Below, piece after piece: positions 38,701 to 50,663 of a stretch of DNA of 60,000 nucleotides. Numbering within the stretch: the stretch's first letter is position 1; the number at the start of each line of letters is the position of its first letter. The notes below the pieces were generated by a model. The model worked only from the letters and a program-made list of their open reading frames with translations, was not told the DNA's origin and made no database searches. This DNA is from Membranipora membranacea (Eukaryota > Bryozoa > Gymnolaemata > Cheilostomatida > Membraniporidae): contig OU612070.1 in NCBI GenBank assembly GCA_914767715.1, positions 9,877,501 through 9,937,500 of the forward strand. Direction: 5' to 3'. A program made the position numbers and the translations under genes.

Positions 38701-39119
38701 CTTCAGGGGCACTCAATATTTTTATTTTCAGGTGAATTCCTAATAATCTTTGAGGCATAGTCTAAGTTGATGACCAGTAAGGCTTCTATCATCAACAAAA
38801 CTAAAGCTTCTTATATGATGATTATAATTTACTTGTTAACATATGTGCATATCTTTGCAGTACTACGACCCAATGGCGAGGTGCAGTGGGTTTCTTCATG
38901 GCACTCCACTTAGACATGATTCTGGTCAAGAACTTTACTTTGGAGACGGTGGGTGGGACACGCGTCCCGAGCTGTGGGTATAGAGAGTGTGAAAACAGCC
39001 GAACTTCACACATAGTGAGGGATTATGCCAACAGAAACTCCGTGTTTTACAAAGAGTTTGCTAAAGCATTCACCAAGATGATAACAAAGACACAAACTAA
39101 ACTCCGGCCGGCTCTGTAA
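26757..39119 (+). CDS. secreted mucin-like haem peroxidase fusion (plant-type peroxidase superfamily; 9 exons, 814 aa)
   Basis: Exons are 26757-26783, 27066-27598, 28267-28613, 28877-29616, 29987-30080, 33938-34060, 34415-34594, 37226-37367 and 38861-39119. All junctions keep phase. Splicing exon 1 to exon 2 creates a signal peptide, MDYINVTFIWALVILAGVNG. Next come Pro-rich 21-residue repeats (about 35-98), a Pro/Ala/Val segment (about 225-300), a Thr-rich mucin-like segment (about 375-515) and the peroxidase domain (about 535-814). That domain has FHDCVGFCDGC with distal His562, the proximal motif AIMGAHSLGRAH with His684, Trp700 in GFHGLWD, and Asp747 in LHLDM, as in ascorbate and cytochrome c peroxidases. 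The distal catalytic Arg, four residues before His562, is Glu558. The protein is extracellular and probably heavily O-glycosylated. Haem binding is likely; ordinary peroxidase turnover is doubtful. The exon 4 acceptor at 28877 is preferred; an in-frame alternative is 28802. Confidence 0.88.
27204..27395 (+). repeat. coding minisatellite, three 63-bp units
   Basis: Encodes three tandem copies of a 21-residue Pro/Arg/Thr motif, PVTRPxxxPEVxPxTPxRPPR, in exon 2 of the first peroxidase gene. The third unit has one extra Ser. DNA similarity between units is high, suggesting recent expansion or homogenisation. Confidence 0.9.
28390..28600 (+). repeat. coding Pro/Ala/Val low-complexity repeats
   Basis: Repeated CCAGCTGTCCCAG-like units encode PAVP / PPAVP / APAVP motifs in exon 3 of the first peroxidase gene. 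They likely form an extended polyproline-type linker. Confidence 0.85.
29101..29510 (+). repeat. coding Thr-rich (ACA/ACC/ACT)n mucin-like repeat
   Basis: About 410 bp of ACN triplets interrupted by CCA encode runs such as TTTTTTPTTT in exon 4 of the first peroxidase gene. Codons alternate between ACA, ACT and ACC, so this is not a pure microsatellite and the Thr/Pro composition is probably selected. It is a dense potential O-glycosylation region next to the peroxidase domain. Confidence 0.9.
34615..34730 (+). repeat. TA-microsatellite-linked dispersed repeat, copy 2
   Basis: A (TA)n array is followed by TTATTGCATCAACCATCATC, AAAGATGTTCTCCCTGATG and an A/C-rich tail, in the same order as 12705-12800. 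It lies 20 nt downstream of a donor site (34594/34595) in the first peroxidase gene. Confidence 0.7.
36036..36162. repeat. foldback (MITE-like) element in a peroxidase intron
   Basis: Inverted arms of about 54 nt (36036-36089 and 36108-36162) surround an ~18-nt loop. Shared core: CTGGGATAGCTGG in the left arm and the same sequence in the reverse complement of the right arm, followed by TAGCAT.ACA. It lies in the 34595-37225 intron. Confidence 0.75.
37049..37063 (+). repeat. poly-G run (15 G)
   Basis: Fifteen uninterrupted G in the intron before exon 8 of the first peroxidase gene. It could fold as a G-quadruplex in the sense transcript, or be assembly-sensitive. Confidence 0.85.
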
Positions 39120-39178
39120 ACTTTCTTGTATCAATTTAATCCATTTTCATACATTTTTAGGCCTACAGTCATTAAAAA

Positions 39179-39184
39179 AATAAA
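39179..39184 (+). promoter_or_regulatory. polyadenylation signal, peroxidase gene 1
   Basis: AATAAA lies 60 bp after the TAA stop at 39117-39119, a plausible position for 3' end formation. Confidence 0.6.
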
Positions 39185-39754
39185 AGATTCACAGCATTAT
39201 TTTTGATCGATTAATTCAAGTCCTGTTATTGGAGGAAGTGTGGTAATGACTAATGCCTGCCAGTAACTTTTATTTTAGATTTCTGAATCAGGTTTTTATT
39301 TCATGGTTATAAATCCGTTTATCATTATGTCACAGAATTTTAGTATAGAAAACTGTAATTTTAGTAATGTGAACTGAAACTTTACGTTCATTATAAATCA
39401 AAATTTAAAGGTATTTAGCCTCCCAACAGCTGTCTTCTCTCTAACATGACAAGACAATTGTTAATTATTCCTCCCATTTTTGGTACGATGATGATATATA
39501 TATTTTTATTGTATTATTCTCACTTTTGTGGAAACACTCTATAAATAAGCTGGAAAGTAAAACTTAGGTTTCATGGCTTGTTGTTGTTAGGTTTCAAATG
39601 CCTTTTGATGGGAATAATCAAGCTTAGTAAAAGAACACTGACTGTGAAATTGAATTGATCACTTGATTGGTAAGGAAGCCATCGTTTTGCAAATTACAAT
39701 GAGAATCTACCTTCTCTATTTGAACATTTATTTCCACTGATATATATTCACCGA

Positions 39755-40040
39755 TCAAGTGGACCATATCTGACCTTGAAAAAGCGTATGGCAATTTATG
39801 TGTGGTTGCAGGAACGGGTTTCTCATCTTTGATTGGACTACAAGTTCAATAATGTAAAACTTTCAGCTTGCTTGTGTTTTAGAAGTTTGTTACTGGAGCT
39901 TCAATAGTTGCGTGAAATAAAAGCTGCCATATCTTTTAGCTAGATCCAAATGATGCTAGAGAGTTTTATAGGTAATTTCTCTGTAAATAGCAAAACTGTG
40001 TATTTTACCTCCAATCAATGATTTCATATCAATGCTTATC
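39755..40040 (+). repeat. 3'-flank block shared with peroxidase gene 3, copy 1
   Basis: It aligns with 55448-55850. Shared landmarks in order are ATATC.GACCTTGAA, TTTCTCATCTTTGATTGG, CACAAGTTCA (here TACAAGTTCA), GAAG.TTGTTACT, AGAAGCTGC (here AAAGCTGCC), GTATTTTACC and TTCATATCAATG. It is either remnant flank from the gene duplication or a repeat family. Confidence 0.6.
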
Positions 40041-41070
40041 TCTTTTTCCCAGCTTCTGTCTCTTTTCCTTTTTGCCTTTGGCTATCATCAAATCATATTC
40101 ATATGTCATAATAATATAGACCGGACCTTGAATTTTCTCAATGAGTTAATATCAAAACCAAGATGCTACTTTTAGGAAGAGAATTTCTGAATTTGTCACC
40201 AAGACTGGTGCCGACTGACATAGCTGAGAGCTTTACCAGTGTTGCAACGTCCTCGAGGTTGACATCTGATGGCAACCAGCTCTGGTAGTACCAGCCATCC
40301 TTGACGCACACCAGGACCAATATTTTCTAATTGCGTCCTGAGATTAACACCACGTGTGTAATATCCTAGTTCTTTACCGCGCCTCTGCATCATATTGTAT
40401 CAGCATCATATAGACTAAATTAGATTCAGGCAACCTGGTCAATAATGGGAAGGGATCAGCAAGAAGCTACCTCCATAAAGCGCTAAACATGTTATCATGA
40501 CCGGATAGTTGGTTTGTTTATCGTTTCGTCCTTCAAGTTTTTTTTGTCATTCAAGAACCGAGAGTCTAGTTCCGGTATGTTAATTCACCAATGGACAAGT
40601 GACGCTATCACAAAGTCATGCAAAGTTTATTTTTGTTTTCAAGCTTTTGAAGACTGTCTATCTGTAGGAAGTTGTTGATGGATTGATAGATTTGTTGGAG
40701 GCGGCCTGTGCCATCAGTGCCTACCACTAATCTTACTCATCAATCTAGCCTCTGTGCCTTCCTAAGCCATCGAGAACAAGGCTTGCCTTCATGTTTCCTC
40801 AAATGTGCAAGCTTATCATGTCTCTGGGGCTAAATCATCAATCTTTTCCCTTCAACAGTCTCTGTTTTGATCCTTATTACAAGAATTGACAAACATTTGA
40901 ACAGGATGATTTATCTAGTGTACTGGTACGACAAGAATACATCTGATTGGGTAATATCTGAAGTATTTACTGTTACATCCGACTCCTATGAAAAGACCCT
41001 GAAGGTTCGGTTATGACCGAATAACCCCAGTTTTCTATCTGGCAGTTTGTTGATGACATATCTATGAGCA

Positions 41071-41079
41071 GATAAAAGG
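41071..41079 (+). promoter_or_regulatory. TATA-like element, peroxidase gene 2
   Basis: GATAAAAGG lies 184 bp upstream of the ATG and is followed by AGCGGG. It aligns with the better TATA box of gene 3 (52071), and the downstream 5'UTR blocks also align (AAGAACGCATATCTGGAGCTGGTAT against AAGAACAGCTAAGATCTGG, then ACTGGTAT). Confidence 0.55.
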
Positions 41080-41254
41080 AGCGGGTTGTCCTGAAACTCA
41101 TCATTCAACTCTCGCCCACTCGGTGAACAAGTCAAGAACGCATATCTGGAGCTGGTATCTGGATAAAGACACTTCACATCAGTATTAGCAACATTTACAC
41201 TTCCTTAGGATAAACACATCAAGAACCAAATTACAAACTTACAGAAACATAAAT

Positions 41255-44200
41255 ATGTGGTAAGTTAAAAGTATTCTGTTATTTTTTTTAACAAGTGTTT
41301 TGTTGATCGGTTGGGTCGGATAGAGCCTCATATTATGATAGATGCCAATAAAGTTATAAAAAAAAGAATAGACCCAGAAAATAAGTGTATTTGCTTCTTC
41401 TCCTTTGTTTTTTTATAAAAGGGTCATAACATGCGTTTCAATCATTTTAGGGTTCAAATCGCAGTGATCACTTTGGCCTGTCTAGCCTGTGTGCGCGGAC
41501 AAGGGACTGGGAGAGGTGGTAACAGCTTCTTCGATGCCGACGATCTGAACTTGCCAGATTTCTCAGATAGAGGTGCGGGAACTGGTAGAGGAACAGATCT
41601 AACTGCTTTCTTTTCCTCTCTGAGCCAAAGACTGGGTTCCGGTACCCCTCGAGCTGCCACTCCTCCTCCAACTATATCTGCCCCAGCTCCCGGAGAGACC
41701 ACACTCACAGTTGCTCACATCAATGGCATCTCCAAACAGTTTGCCGATATGTTTGCTTTCGACGTGAGTATTAACTCAATGTTAGTTGAACAGGTAGCGC
41801 TGGTAACATGCAGGCCCGTAGTTCTAGGGGAGGCAGGGTCGCTCTCCCACCCCTAGATAGCTAGATACAGTGGCCCAAAAACATTACAATTGGTTAATCC
41901 ATGTCAGAATCAGCTCCTCTGATATCACCATTTTGCTAATTATACGCATAAATTGGTTGAGACGCAGCTTACAACACCTCTCTTGGTGATGATTCGCACT
42001 TGCCTCGGATATTTGCCTCCCCTATATTTTTTTCTAAACTTGCCCTGACATGTATTTCGTAAGTGTAAGTATTGTTCATATTTTGTGCTTTGAATCGATT
42101 AGATGAATTTACTGGATGTTACTTCTAAATCCAACAGTTCTCGCTATGAACCTGGAGGCTCACCAAAGTATTTATTGTAGCTGTGGGTTACTAATTTTTG
42201 TTTGCATCCTTTGGAGCAATTAATAGAAAAATTAAATACCGCTATCATATACCATCACCAGGTCACCAGGAATGAACAACAGAGATTTTTAATTGAAATA
42301 CCCTGACAACAAGGCTGTCCCAACAACAGTGAATCGAAATCCAAACCGAATTATTCAGGACATGTTTATGGGTACAGCTATAAAAATGTTTAGTTCATTA
42401 AATTCAATAAAATAATATAATTTGACTATTTCAATTCAGATAAGGAACATAACAAAATTTTAATTAATATTTTTTACTTACACATGTGTAGCTACCAATC
42501 ATTTGTAACGTAAACTGATAGAATTATCAAAAAAATATTCAATGGGCATTATGTTTCCTTTTGTAGCCTGAGAAAATCGCACCATATGTGCAGTTGTCAT
42601 TCCATCTTTGCGTTGGTGCACCTGGATGCGACGGTTGCCTGGATATTACTCAACAAGATAACAAAAGTAAGAGTACCATTTAATATATTCAACCATAAGC
42701 TACGGTGTGCCTCAGAATAATTTCATATCAGCCATAAAAAAGACATCACCGAAAGCTTTAAGTTGCAATGTTTGGGTCCTAGAGTGTAAATTTTAGAAAT
42801 ATGAGTCTAGTTTGGGGTGGCTCTTTTTTTATACGCTAGGTCTTATTTATATGGCAGCACCGATCTTTATAAAGTAATAAGAGTGAGTAAATGTTAGCTG
42901 GCAATAAGTTTTCAGCCTGTGTCAACAGGTAGGGTGGGATATATCCCTCCCACCCTCCCTGGTTTCAATGAGGATGGTGGGTTTTCCTCCTCTTTGCACT
43001 TGACCCCTCTCCACACACTTGTATGCACAGACTGATATTTAATTACATGTTGTGTCAGATTGTGTTAGTTAATTAGGACAGTGGTGAATTAATGTGTACG
43101 AAAAATAATTAACTTTATGACTGATAAAAAAAGTAAGGGTTTAGGTATGGGTTGTAGAATCATAATCCTCTTCACCTGCCAGCGATAGTCAGTATGTGAT
43201 CCGGTTTGATTGTATAGTGGTACACACTTGTCCAGAGTTGGCACATGACATGACTTGTAATTCCTCCTCTGTGCCAGAGTGGTGGTGGCGCGGCGCGCTA
43301 GCTTGAGTCAACGACAACCGACTGATACTTGTTTTATTTTTATTACCTGAAGAGATCAGCTTTCATAGCATGATATTAATTGATGGATATTTGACAATCC
43401 TTCAATTTGATGATGATATCACAGAGTAAGGATATATCCTTGCTCTGTGATGATATTTCACATCCTAAATATAAACCAATCCTATCGTAAAAACGAACTA
43501 TGTACTTGCCTTTATATCGGTCCATTCCAAAATGAACTCCCAAATTTTCTCAAAACCTGAACTTTACAAAAACCAATGATACTATATGTAGGCGCTCCCT
43601 TTGCCATAGCGTCCCTGGAACGAACAGAAGAAGAGAATGCAAGTTCTTTTGCAATTTGCTCATCTAGTATAGTCGGTTATTTATTGCTACATTTTATTAT
43701 CTTGCAGGACTTATCCCTCGATATGCTGAGTTAAGGAGAATGTTCGAAACATGGAAAGCTGTCATCTCCCTAGCAGATTTTGGAGTGCTAGCCGGGTATG
43801 CTGCGTATAAAGCTGGAGTTGGTAAGGACACCGATGGTTGTAACTTCAGACAGTGTTCTATCCGACTCGAATTTACCTCCGGTAGACGAACATGTGCTAA
43901 CCCAGATAGCCCACCTACAATCATTTTCCCTCATGGTGATGATGTTACTACACCCGTCAAATTTTGCAAGGAGCCATTCGGTCTAACTAACAGAGAAACA
44001 GTAGCATTGATCGGTAAGTCTATCTTAATTTCTCATAGTCAGCCTTAAAGACTACCCAAAGACCAATGCGTGTTGTAGTAAGGCAGTTACTTATGATTAA
44101 GTTGGGTAGTCTTTATGCATAATCAGACAAGTAAGACCTTCAAAGAAACTGTAAGCAGCACAACCATCAATAAGATCGATAGGTGGCCGCTGGATTGCAC

Positions 44201-45542
44201 TGCATCGCCTGTGTGCCCTGGCCGCATGCAAAAAAGATTTCTTACGGTTTAGCCAATATACCACTAAACTACACATTCAAAATATTTTTCCATTGTCACC
44301 TCATAGTCATTATATTAGAAATTGTTTCGCAAAGGAAAAAATTAAAAGGAGCATTTCCGTTATAAATAATATTCACTGTGATCATACAGCGTGTGTTTGC
44401 TTTTGTTAGGTGGACACTCAGTGGGAGCATCACACACAGAGGTATCTGGGTTCGAAGGAGATTGGGATCTTACACCACAGACAATGGATAATGGATTCTT
44501 CCAAGCTTTAGACAAAGTCACTAACTGGGTACAGGGCGTTCGAAATGCCAACTCGTAAGTTAAATTATGGAAACAAGTAAATAGAAAGTGAAAATTTTCA
44601 GCATAATAAAAATCTGCATAAATGGCTGCCTTTCCAAAATCCTAATAAAATATCAGTTAGCAGTGGTACGAGTGCTTAGTGCCACTACTAAAACCATGCT
44701 TTGACCACTGCTGCGTGATTGATATAAGTAGGTCTGTCACTTGACACTCACTAGATTCACCAGCTGGTTTTACAATCTTGATTTAATATCAAGTCAACTT
44801 CCACTGATACGTAAAAATGCACAAGTCATCTATCAAATCTATCAATTAAACCAATGTTTTATATACACAGGTCGAACCACCATCAATGGAACGGTCAATC
44901 TCAACAAGGAAGACGACTGTCCATGCTGCATTCTGATATGATATTGAAACGGAGCATCACCGTGGATGCAAACACAAAAGAGGCTCGCTGCAGCAATAGC
45001 CCACGTAGACCAAACCTAGTATCCACTTCCTGTCCTCTTCAGCTCTCAAATGCATTCGCAAGTCACGTAAGTATAAATCACACCAATATCACCCGCTCAC
45101 CACTTCACCCCTTTCCCGACACAAATCATTGTCCAAAGACCGAAGGTGAGGTATGTTTATCAGCCTTGAAAAAGATATCAAAATTACAGCTCAAAAAACC
45201 TATGGTGAAATTTTGGATAAAGGTCTCGCTTCGGTTTCTTCTTTAGAAAATTGCCTTCGTCAGAATTTACCCTTTTCTTGGTGCTAGATGCACCTTTATC
45301 AGACCTAATTACCTGTTCAAACTTAATTATTGCTGACTCTGCAATAAAGTTACCATTGAAGAGATCCTACAATTATATGACGTTGTATTTCTATAACACC
45401 TCATTTCTCCTTTTTACAGGTAACAGCCTTCGCTGATGACAACCAACTGTTCTTGACAGAGCTTGCTAAAGCTGTAGTTAAGATGAGCAACACTGCTACG
45501 TTTGACAATTCAAAGAGACAAGTGTTCGCAGACAACTTATAA
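41255..45542 (+). CDS. secreted haem peroxidase-like protein (plant-type superfamily; 7 exons, 395 aa)
   Basis: Exons are 41255-41259, 41451-41763, 42567-42666, 43708-44013, 44410-44554, 44871-45066 and 45420-45542. The first coding exon is only ATGTG. Joined to exon 2 it gives the signal peptide MWVQIAVITLACLACVRG. This start is preferred over an ATG at 41431 because it yields a clean leader and matches the paralogue at 52188. After a Gly/Ser/Pro-rich spacer with FFDADDLNL, the peroxidase domain begins near residue 105. It has FHLCVGAPGCDGC with distal His119, proximal His244 in ALIGGHSVG, Trp260 in GFEGDWD and Asp311 in LHSDMILKR. The distal Arg position is Gln115, and the Asp after the distal His is Leu120. 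Haem binding is likely; catalysis by the usual Arg/His mechanism is doubtful. It lacks the mucin segment of gene 1. Confidence 0.9.
41811..41921 (-). repeat. short GC-rich hairpin repeat family, copy B (inverted)
   Basis: Reverse-complement relative of 53200-53316. It shares CAGGCCCGTAGTTCTAGGGG, CAGTGGCC and the extended arm ATCCATGTCAGAATCAGCTC. It lies about 47 nt after the exon 2 donor of peroxidase gene 2. Confidence 0.75.
43413..43457. repeat. 22-bp inverted repeat hairpin
   Basis: GATATCACAGAG.AAGGATA and its near-exact reverse complement meet without a spacer, in intron 3 of peroxidase gene 2. It is a small foldback or cruciform-prone site. Confidence 0.7.
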
Positions 45543-45625
45543 AATATTATATCATATTATATATTTTTGTAATTATTATTTTCTCAATTGTTGGCTATTA
45601 TATTGTTTATTTGGGTGTTGGTAGC

Positions 45626-45631
45626 AATAAA
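45626..45631 (+). promoter_or_regulatory. polyadenylation signal, peroxidase gene 2
   Basis: AATAAA lies 84 bp after the stop at 45540-45542. Confidence 0.65.
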
Positions 45632-45790
45632 TTTCTGTTCTGTTTACGCAAAATGTTACTGAACAATTTTTGAGGCATAAAAAACTAGTAACGCTATATT
45701 GTGATACACAGAAAAAAAACTCAACAAATGGTGCTGTTTATGACTGCATCATCCAACAAGTAACTTTGCATTTATGAGTGTACTGCATTC

Positions 45791-45853
45791 GTCACACTGT
45801 TAATTTGTCACAATGTCGCACCGTCACACTGTCAAACTGTCACACTGTCATAC
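45791..45853 (+). repeat. degenerate GTCACACT minisatellite
   Basis: About six imperfect 8-10-nt units (GTCACACTGT, GTCACAATGT, GTCGCACC, GTCACACTGT, CAAACTGT, GTCACACTGT). Confidence 0.75.
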
Positions 45854-47670
45854 AAAAACCAGTACAATGGTAAATGTGTTTATCACTCTCTGTTGTTGTG
45901 AGAGCATCACAGGTTTTCACCATCTGTTCTGTCCCCAACTATGTTTGCAGGACGAGCTATCACAATCAAGCTACACTAAATGTCAGACTATCACAGTAGA
46001 ATTTGGATACCATCGACACTGTGTATCACCGGTTTTGAAATTGCTATCAATTTGACCCTCATTTTGGCCTCATTTCATTGATTAAATTACGCAATTCCAC
46101 ACAACAAATTTTGTTGAACTCTCAATCTTCAGTTGCTCGGAAGATTTTGAAAGATGTACAGAAATCACTATTCTCTAACCCACGCGTCTCTACCTTGAGA
46201 ACCTTCTTGCCGCTATTCATAGATTATTCAGCTTTAAAGTTGTAAGAAGTTCTGTCACATTGGAAGGTTTTTGTTTGATAAGATAAAGGCTTGAAAAAAT
46301 ATCTCACAGCTAAAACGAAGTCGACTCTACATTATCTCTGATATTGACAAATGATTATATCAAAAGAGCTGAGGCAAGCAGATTGGTCGACTGAAATTTA
46401 CAGTCCTACAAATTGCTGTCTTGCAATTTAGTCATTAAAAGATAAATGCTCACCCAAGAGTTGTCCTAACCTGCATAAAAGGGAAGTAACTCCGTATACT
46501 TTTTGAAAGGTAGCTCTAAAATAAAATCCAAAACATCATCAAATGAGAGGCCAAAGAAATGAAAAAAGTATTGTTTAGATATGAAGATCAAGTTTAGTTG
46601 AGATAATGATTGAAGTCGAATATGCTGCAGAGACAAGGTAGCCTTCAGCTCCGACTTATACCTGACAAGTCTCCCTATTTGGTAGGGAGGCTCCCAGGGG
46701 TCATTCCGATCTCCTCCCTATCTCCCTTTTTCTCCCCTATTCCCCTTCCCAGCTTCCTGCAAAATACTGAAGCTCCCTTCTGTAAGCTAAATTCTGTTTC
46801 CTACCTCCACAGTACAGAGACAGATAGTATTTGCTAATACCATTACTGTTTGTAACTATTCAATATTTTTGCCTAACCTACCTCTGCTGTCAGGGCTGTT
46901 CCTCCTAAGTCAAACAAATAAGGACAATTTTGTTCACAAAATCAGGTCATAATATGAGACCTCAAGTTAAAGCTTAGAAATATGATAGATAAATTGCACC
47001 TGTGTGCTGGCACGTCCCAGCAATTGGGTTGGCAGTGTGCCCTAGGTTTTAAGGCTCGGTTATTTACTCCGAATTTCAGTTACAGTTAAAGCTATCACCA
47101 GGCTTGCTAGTGCTTTGTTTTCCCTTATTGTATTCTGACCGCACAGTAAATTATTAGTTCCATGATTAGTGTCATGTCAATCTCCAGACACACCAGTTGA
47201 TATTTTTTCTGATGTTAATGTAAAACAGTATTAACAAATGTAATATTTCTTCGATTGCTGCTGTCCATACATCTAAGAATGTAGTTTAACCGAAGTAGCT
47301 GTACTTACTAGCATCGCCTTGTGCAGGTACGCTATTGTTTATCGACATCATATTTACATGTTTCTTTTGGTGTTTATTGCATTTATAGTACATAGTTGTC
47401 TATCTTGTGTGCGTGACATCGAAGTCAAACCTTTACCTATGTATATGTATTTATAATGTTGTGCTACTGGTATCTTAGAACAGTGTAATGTAGTTTAATC
47501 TCTCTTATTTCAGAGGTGTTTCTGAACCAGTGTTTTATTCAGTGCACAAACAATCTCGCAGTCAGTAATGAGGTGTGTTAAAATTTATTACTGTTTAACC
47601 GTATCATACTTATCTTGTAATATTCATATGTGATGTCGTATTTTTGTATTATTCTCTGTATTACAAAGTA

Positions 47671-47712
47671 TCACCATTTTCACCATTTTTACCATTTTCA
47701 CCATTTTCAATT
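47671..47712 (+). repeat. CACCATTTT short tandem repeat
   Basis: About four 9-10-nt units of CACCATTTT(T), one with ACCATTTTT. Small, with no other signal. Confidence 0.75.
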
Positions 47713-47963
47713 CAGTTTTTAATCCATGGTATTTTGTGGGTTTCAGAGTACAGAGCCATTATCTGTGGAATTTATATATTGTATTGGTAACCGTGATACA
47801 GAGAGCCAGCGAGGTTGGTTTTTCTTTCTCATTTTTTCAAGTCTTATTATTGTGTTTGCTAGAAAATACCTACTTATGCATTTTTATGTACATGGAGTTT
47901 TCCCACCATGAAACTCTATGTTTGTCTCGTATCTAATTTGTCACTCTTTGTTATAGTTATAAC

Positions 47964-50663
47964 AGATAATAAAGGACCGGAACGGTACTTAGTAAAAGAA
48001 AACCAGTTATCTACGTCATAACCGCAACTCTAAAATGTATCTTCGGGTTTGGAGCTCCTCTTGATTTCTTGTCATGTTTGCTCCAGATTATAGTGAACAT
48101 ACATACTTTACCAAATCTAGTATGGGTATCTACACAAGGGGGGCAATCACTAATCTAGACCAAAATTTGTACCTTTTCATGCATTTGGAGTTGCTCTCCC
48201 TCCCAAATCATGCCACTGCAGCGTGAACAGTGGAAGGGGGCAACTAGTATGCAGGCAAACTGGGTCAAACTTGTTCTAGTATAACCATCCAGATGAGGCA
48301 GCTAACCAATGTTATTTCATGTCATGAAACAACATGATTGAGGTTAGAACTATCATGGAAACCATCAAAGGTAATCAGAGGTTTTGCAACACCTCTTCTT
48401 CTACTGAGCAAAAAATGATTAGCAATAGCATGAAATACACATGTACTAATCATAATATTTCCAACCATATAACAGTGAAAAGAATGGAAAGAAATGCCAA
48501 CAGCATTTTTTGTAAATTTTGATAATCAAGGAACTAGTATCTACTAAAAAAGTGGCAAGGCCCCTCATCTAAACGGTTTGATGATCAGGTCGAATCTCAT
48601 ATAAAATTGAGGGTATGTAAAAGAGGGTAAAGACAGCCAATCTTTTTAGAAGAAGAAAGAACAAGAACAGGAACAGTTTGTCTACAATTTTTACCGAACA
48701 TAGTCCATTTTTTCAGTTTATTTTATAGGTTTATTTTCTAGCAGGTTTACAGACGTTGTACCACCGGAACTTTTGCGTGGATGTCCTCATTGTGTAAAGG
48801 CAATATTGTGTCTTTATTATTCTTGGGTCTAAAATAATAAAATTTTCTTAAAAACAAGTTAATCCAGTATTATTGGTCAATCATAGCCTCATCCTAAATC
48901 ATTTCCCATCAATAAAAAAGTGTTTGTCTGCTCTTTATTACTCTCTATAGACAGGGGTGCCACAAGGTACAAATTACGGCACCCACTTTGTTCATCATTT
49001 ATGTTGTTAACCCGTTGTGCATTTCCTTTTTTTTCATTTCACTAAAATATCAGAGCTTTGCTATCATGTCTATAACTTTAAGATCCAACCTGACACTTCC
49101 CAATGAAAGGTCAAAAACTAATTGTATGCTTATAAACAGTATTTTTATTCTACATTGTCGAGAGAGAACAATTTGAACAATTATAAGTGTATTACTCACA
49201 TTTAAATTACCATTTAAAAAAAAAACTATATTTTTAATATATTATATTAGCTGAGCACAAAAGCATTCAAATCTGGTCAACCATTGATCTCAGCTAATGG
49301 ATTATTATGTCAACCAAATCAATTTCAGTTTTGTTTAATTTCAACGTGTCATTTTTGACATACACATATTTAATTTTATAAATAGACAACTTTTCCTTAA
49401 ATATCGTGACACATGTACCGCGATTTGTAGCAAATATAGCTGTTTTGCAATGGGAAATTAGCATCTATTATTGTTTCCGATTACAGGGTCATACATTGTG
49501 GTACAAAGTTTTTTATTACATTTCAGGGGAACATCATGCCCTGGCACGGAGCTCAACACATTGTTTTATATGCCACCGCCAATAAGAGTGCTTGTACTAT
49601 TATAGCTGTTATTGTTGGGCAACTGTTGTAACCACATTTTATTGAACGGTAGGGTATGTTTCAGCCAATAAAAGTATTCAGAGGAGAACAATCCGTCTTT
49701 TTGCACCTGGTTGACGTAGCTGAAATTACTCATCATCTTTATTTTATATTACGTAAAGTCACCGGCAAACTGGATAAACTGATCCCAGAGTAAATTATAT
49801 TACATGCAAAAAACCAATGGAGTAATAAACTGAAACCAAGGAGTTTAGTTCATTGAATGAAGGATCCATACCCACCTATTGGCTCTTGACTATAATCAGG
49901 GAAATTTCTTCCTGCTATAACTGTCTCAAATATGGCGGCACTTTAAAGAAAGTATCATCGTTCCTTTTTGTATCATATGCAGAATTCTTCAAAACTTTAA
50001 TTTGGTGTTTCTATCACAGCCTCATGCTTTGAATATGAATATCCTAGTATAGCCTTTAACGCAGCTAAAAAAACAAAAAAAGTAGTAGTCGTGTGTCGAA
50101 TTCTAATCCCAGTATAATATTGCTTGAAGAGCAAAGTTCCAGTTGCTGGCTGCCTGCTCACACAAGGTGTCAGTCGGGAGCCACCCTTAGAATCATAACT
50201 GAAAAGTACGGTCAGCTAATATATCAGTATTTGCTAAATCAAGATTTATTCATTTTCTCACTTTCTACATGTGGAGCCACCAGCGGTTTGAAGAGAAGGG
50301 GCAATACCAAGAGCAGGCAAACGGGACCATACCTTTTCTTTATAACTATTTATAACTGTATATACATCATCCAGGTTTCTGGTTGATGCACACAGTAAGG
50401 TTTCAATGTTCCTCAAAATATTTTAAGATACACAGGGAAACTGATATCATTAAGTTGACACGTATGTGCCGAATAAGGTTGTGCTGTACTGTGCCAGCTG
50501 CTGAGTGACAAGATAGCTCATGGAATTCCTTAAAGATTGCGAGTTTCCTTATGGTCATCAAAGAAAATCACCTCATCATCATTAATTTTCAGTGTGCTGT
50601 CGAAATGGTGTACAAAAATGTTGAAATGAATTAATTTTTTAATCATGTTTCCAGTTTTTGTGC
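47964..50663 (+). repeat. 2.7-kb direct repeat, copy 1
   Basis: Near-identical (about 95% by eye) to 57257-60000. Both start at AGATAATAAAGGACCGGAAC. Copy 1 lacks about 25 bp present in copy 2 (CATCACGGCCGCCACAACC and following) near 48040. No intact coding region, transposase or reverse transcriptase frame is recognised. The right end is unknown because copy 2 runs off the window; copy 1 may extend past 50663. Confidence 0.85.

Larger units (their letters stand above)
39120..41254. other. intergenic between peroxidase genes 1 and 2
   Basis: Contains the 3'UTR of gene 1 (AATAAA at 39179-39184), a block related to the 3' flank of gene 3 (39755-40040), and the promoter and 5'UTR of gene 2 from about 41071. 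No further gene was recognised. Confidence 0.6.

Noticed and set aside
41431-41450. Alternative start of peroxidase gene 2 inside its first intron
   Set aside because: It gives a basic extension before the leader. The 5-nt first exon matches the paralogue and yields a better signal peptide.
44047-44115. 13-bp inverted repeat AAAGACTACCCAA / TTGGGTAGTCTTT
   Set aside because: Exact but short, with a ~40-nt spacer; could be chance or a decayed foldback, so not listed as a feature.
48334-48522. 62-70 aa frame present in both copies of the 2.7-kb repeat
   Set aside because: It is kept only because the DNA copies are nearly identical. The 3' part shifts between copies and no protein family is recognised.
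48580-48620. B-box-like GGTCGAATCTC
   Set aside because: No matching A-box or cloverleaf, so not a tRNA gene.
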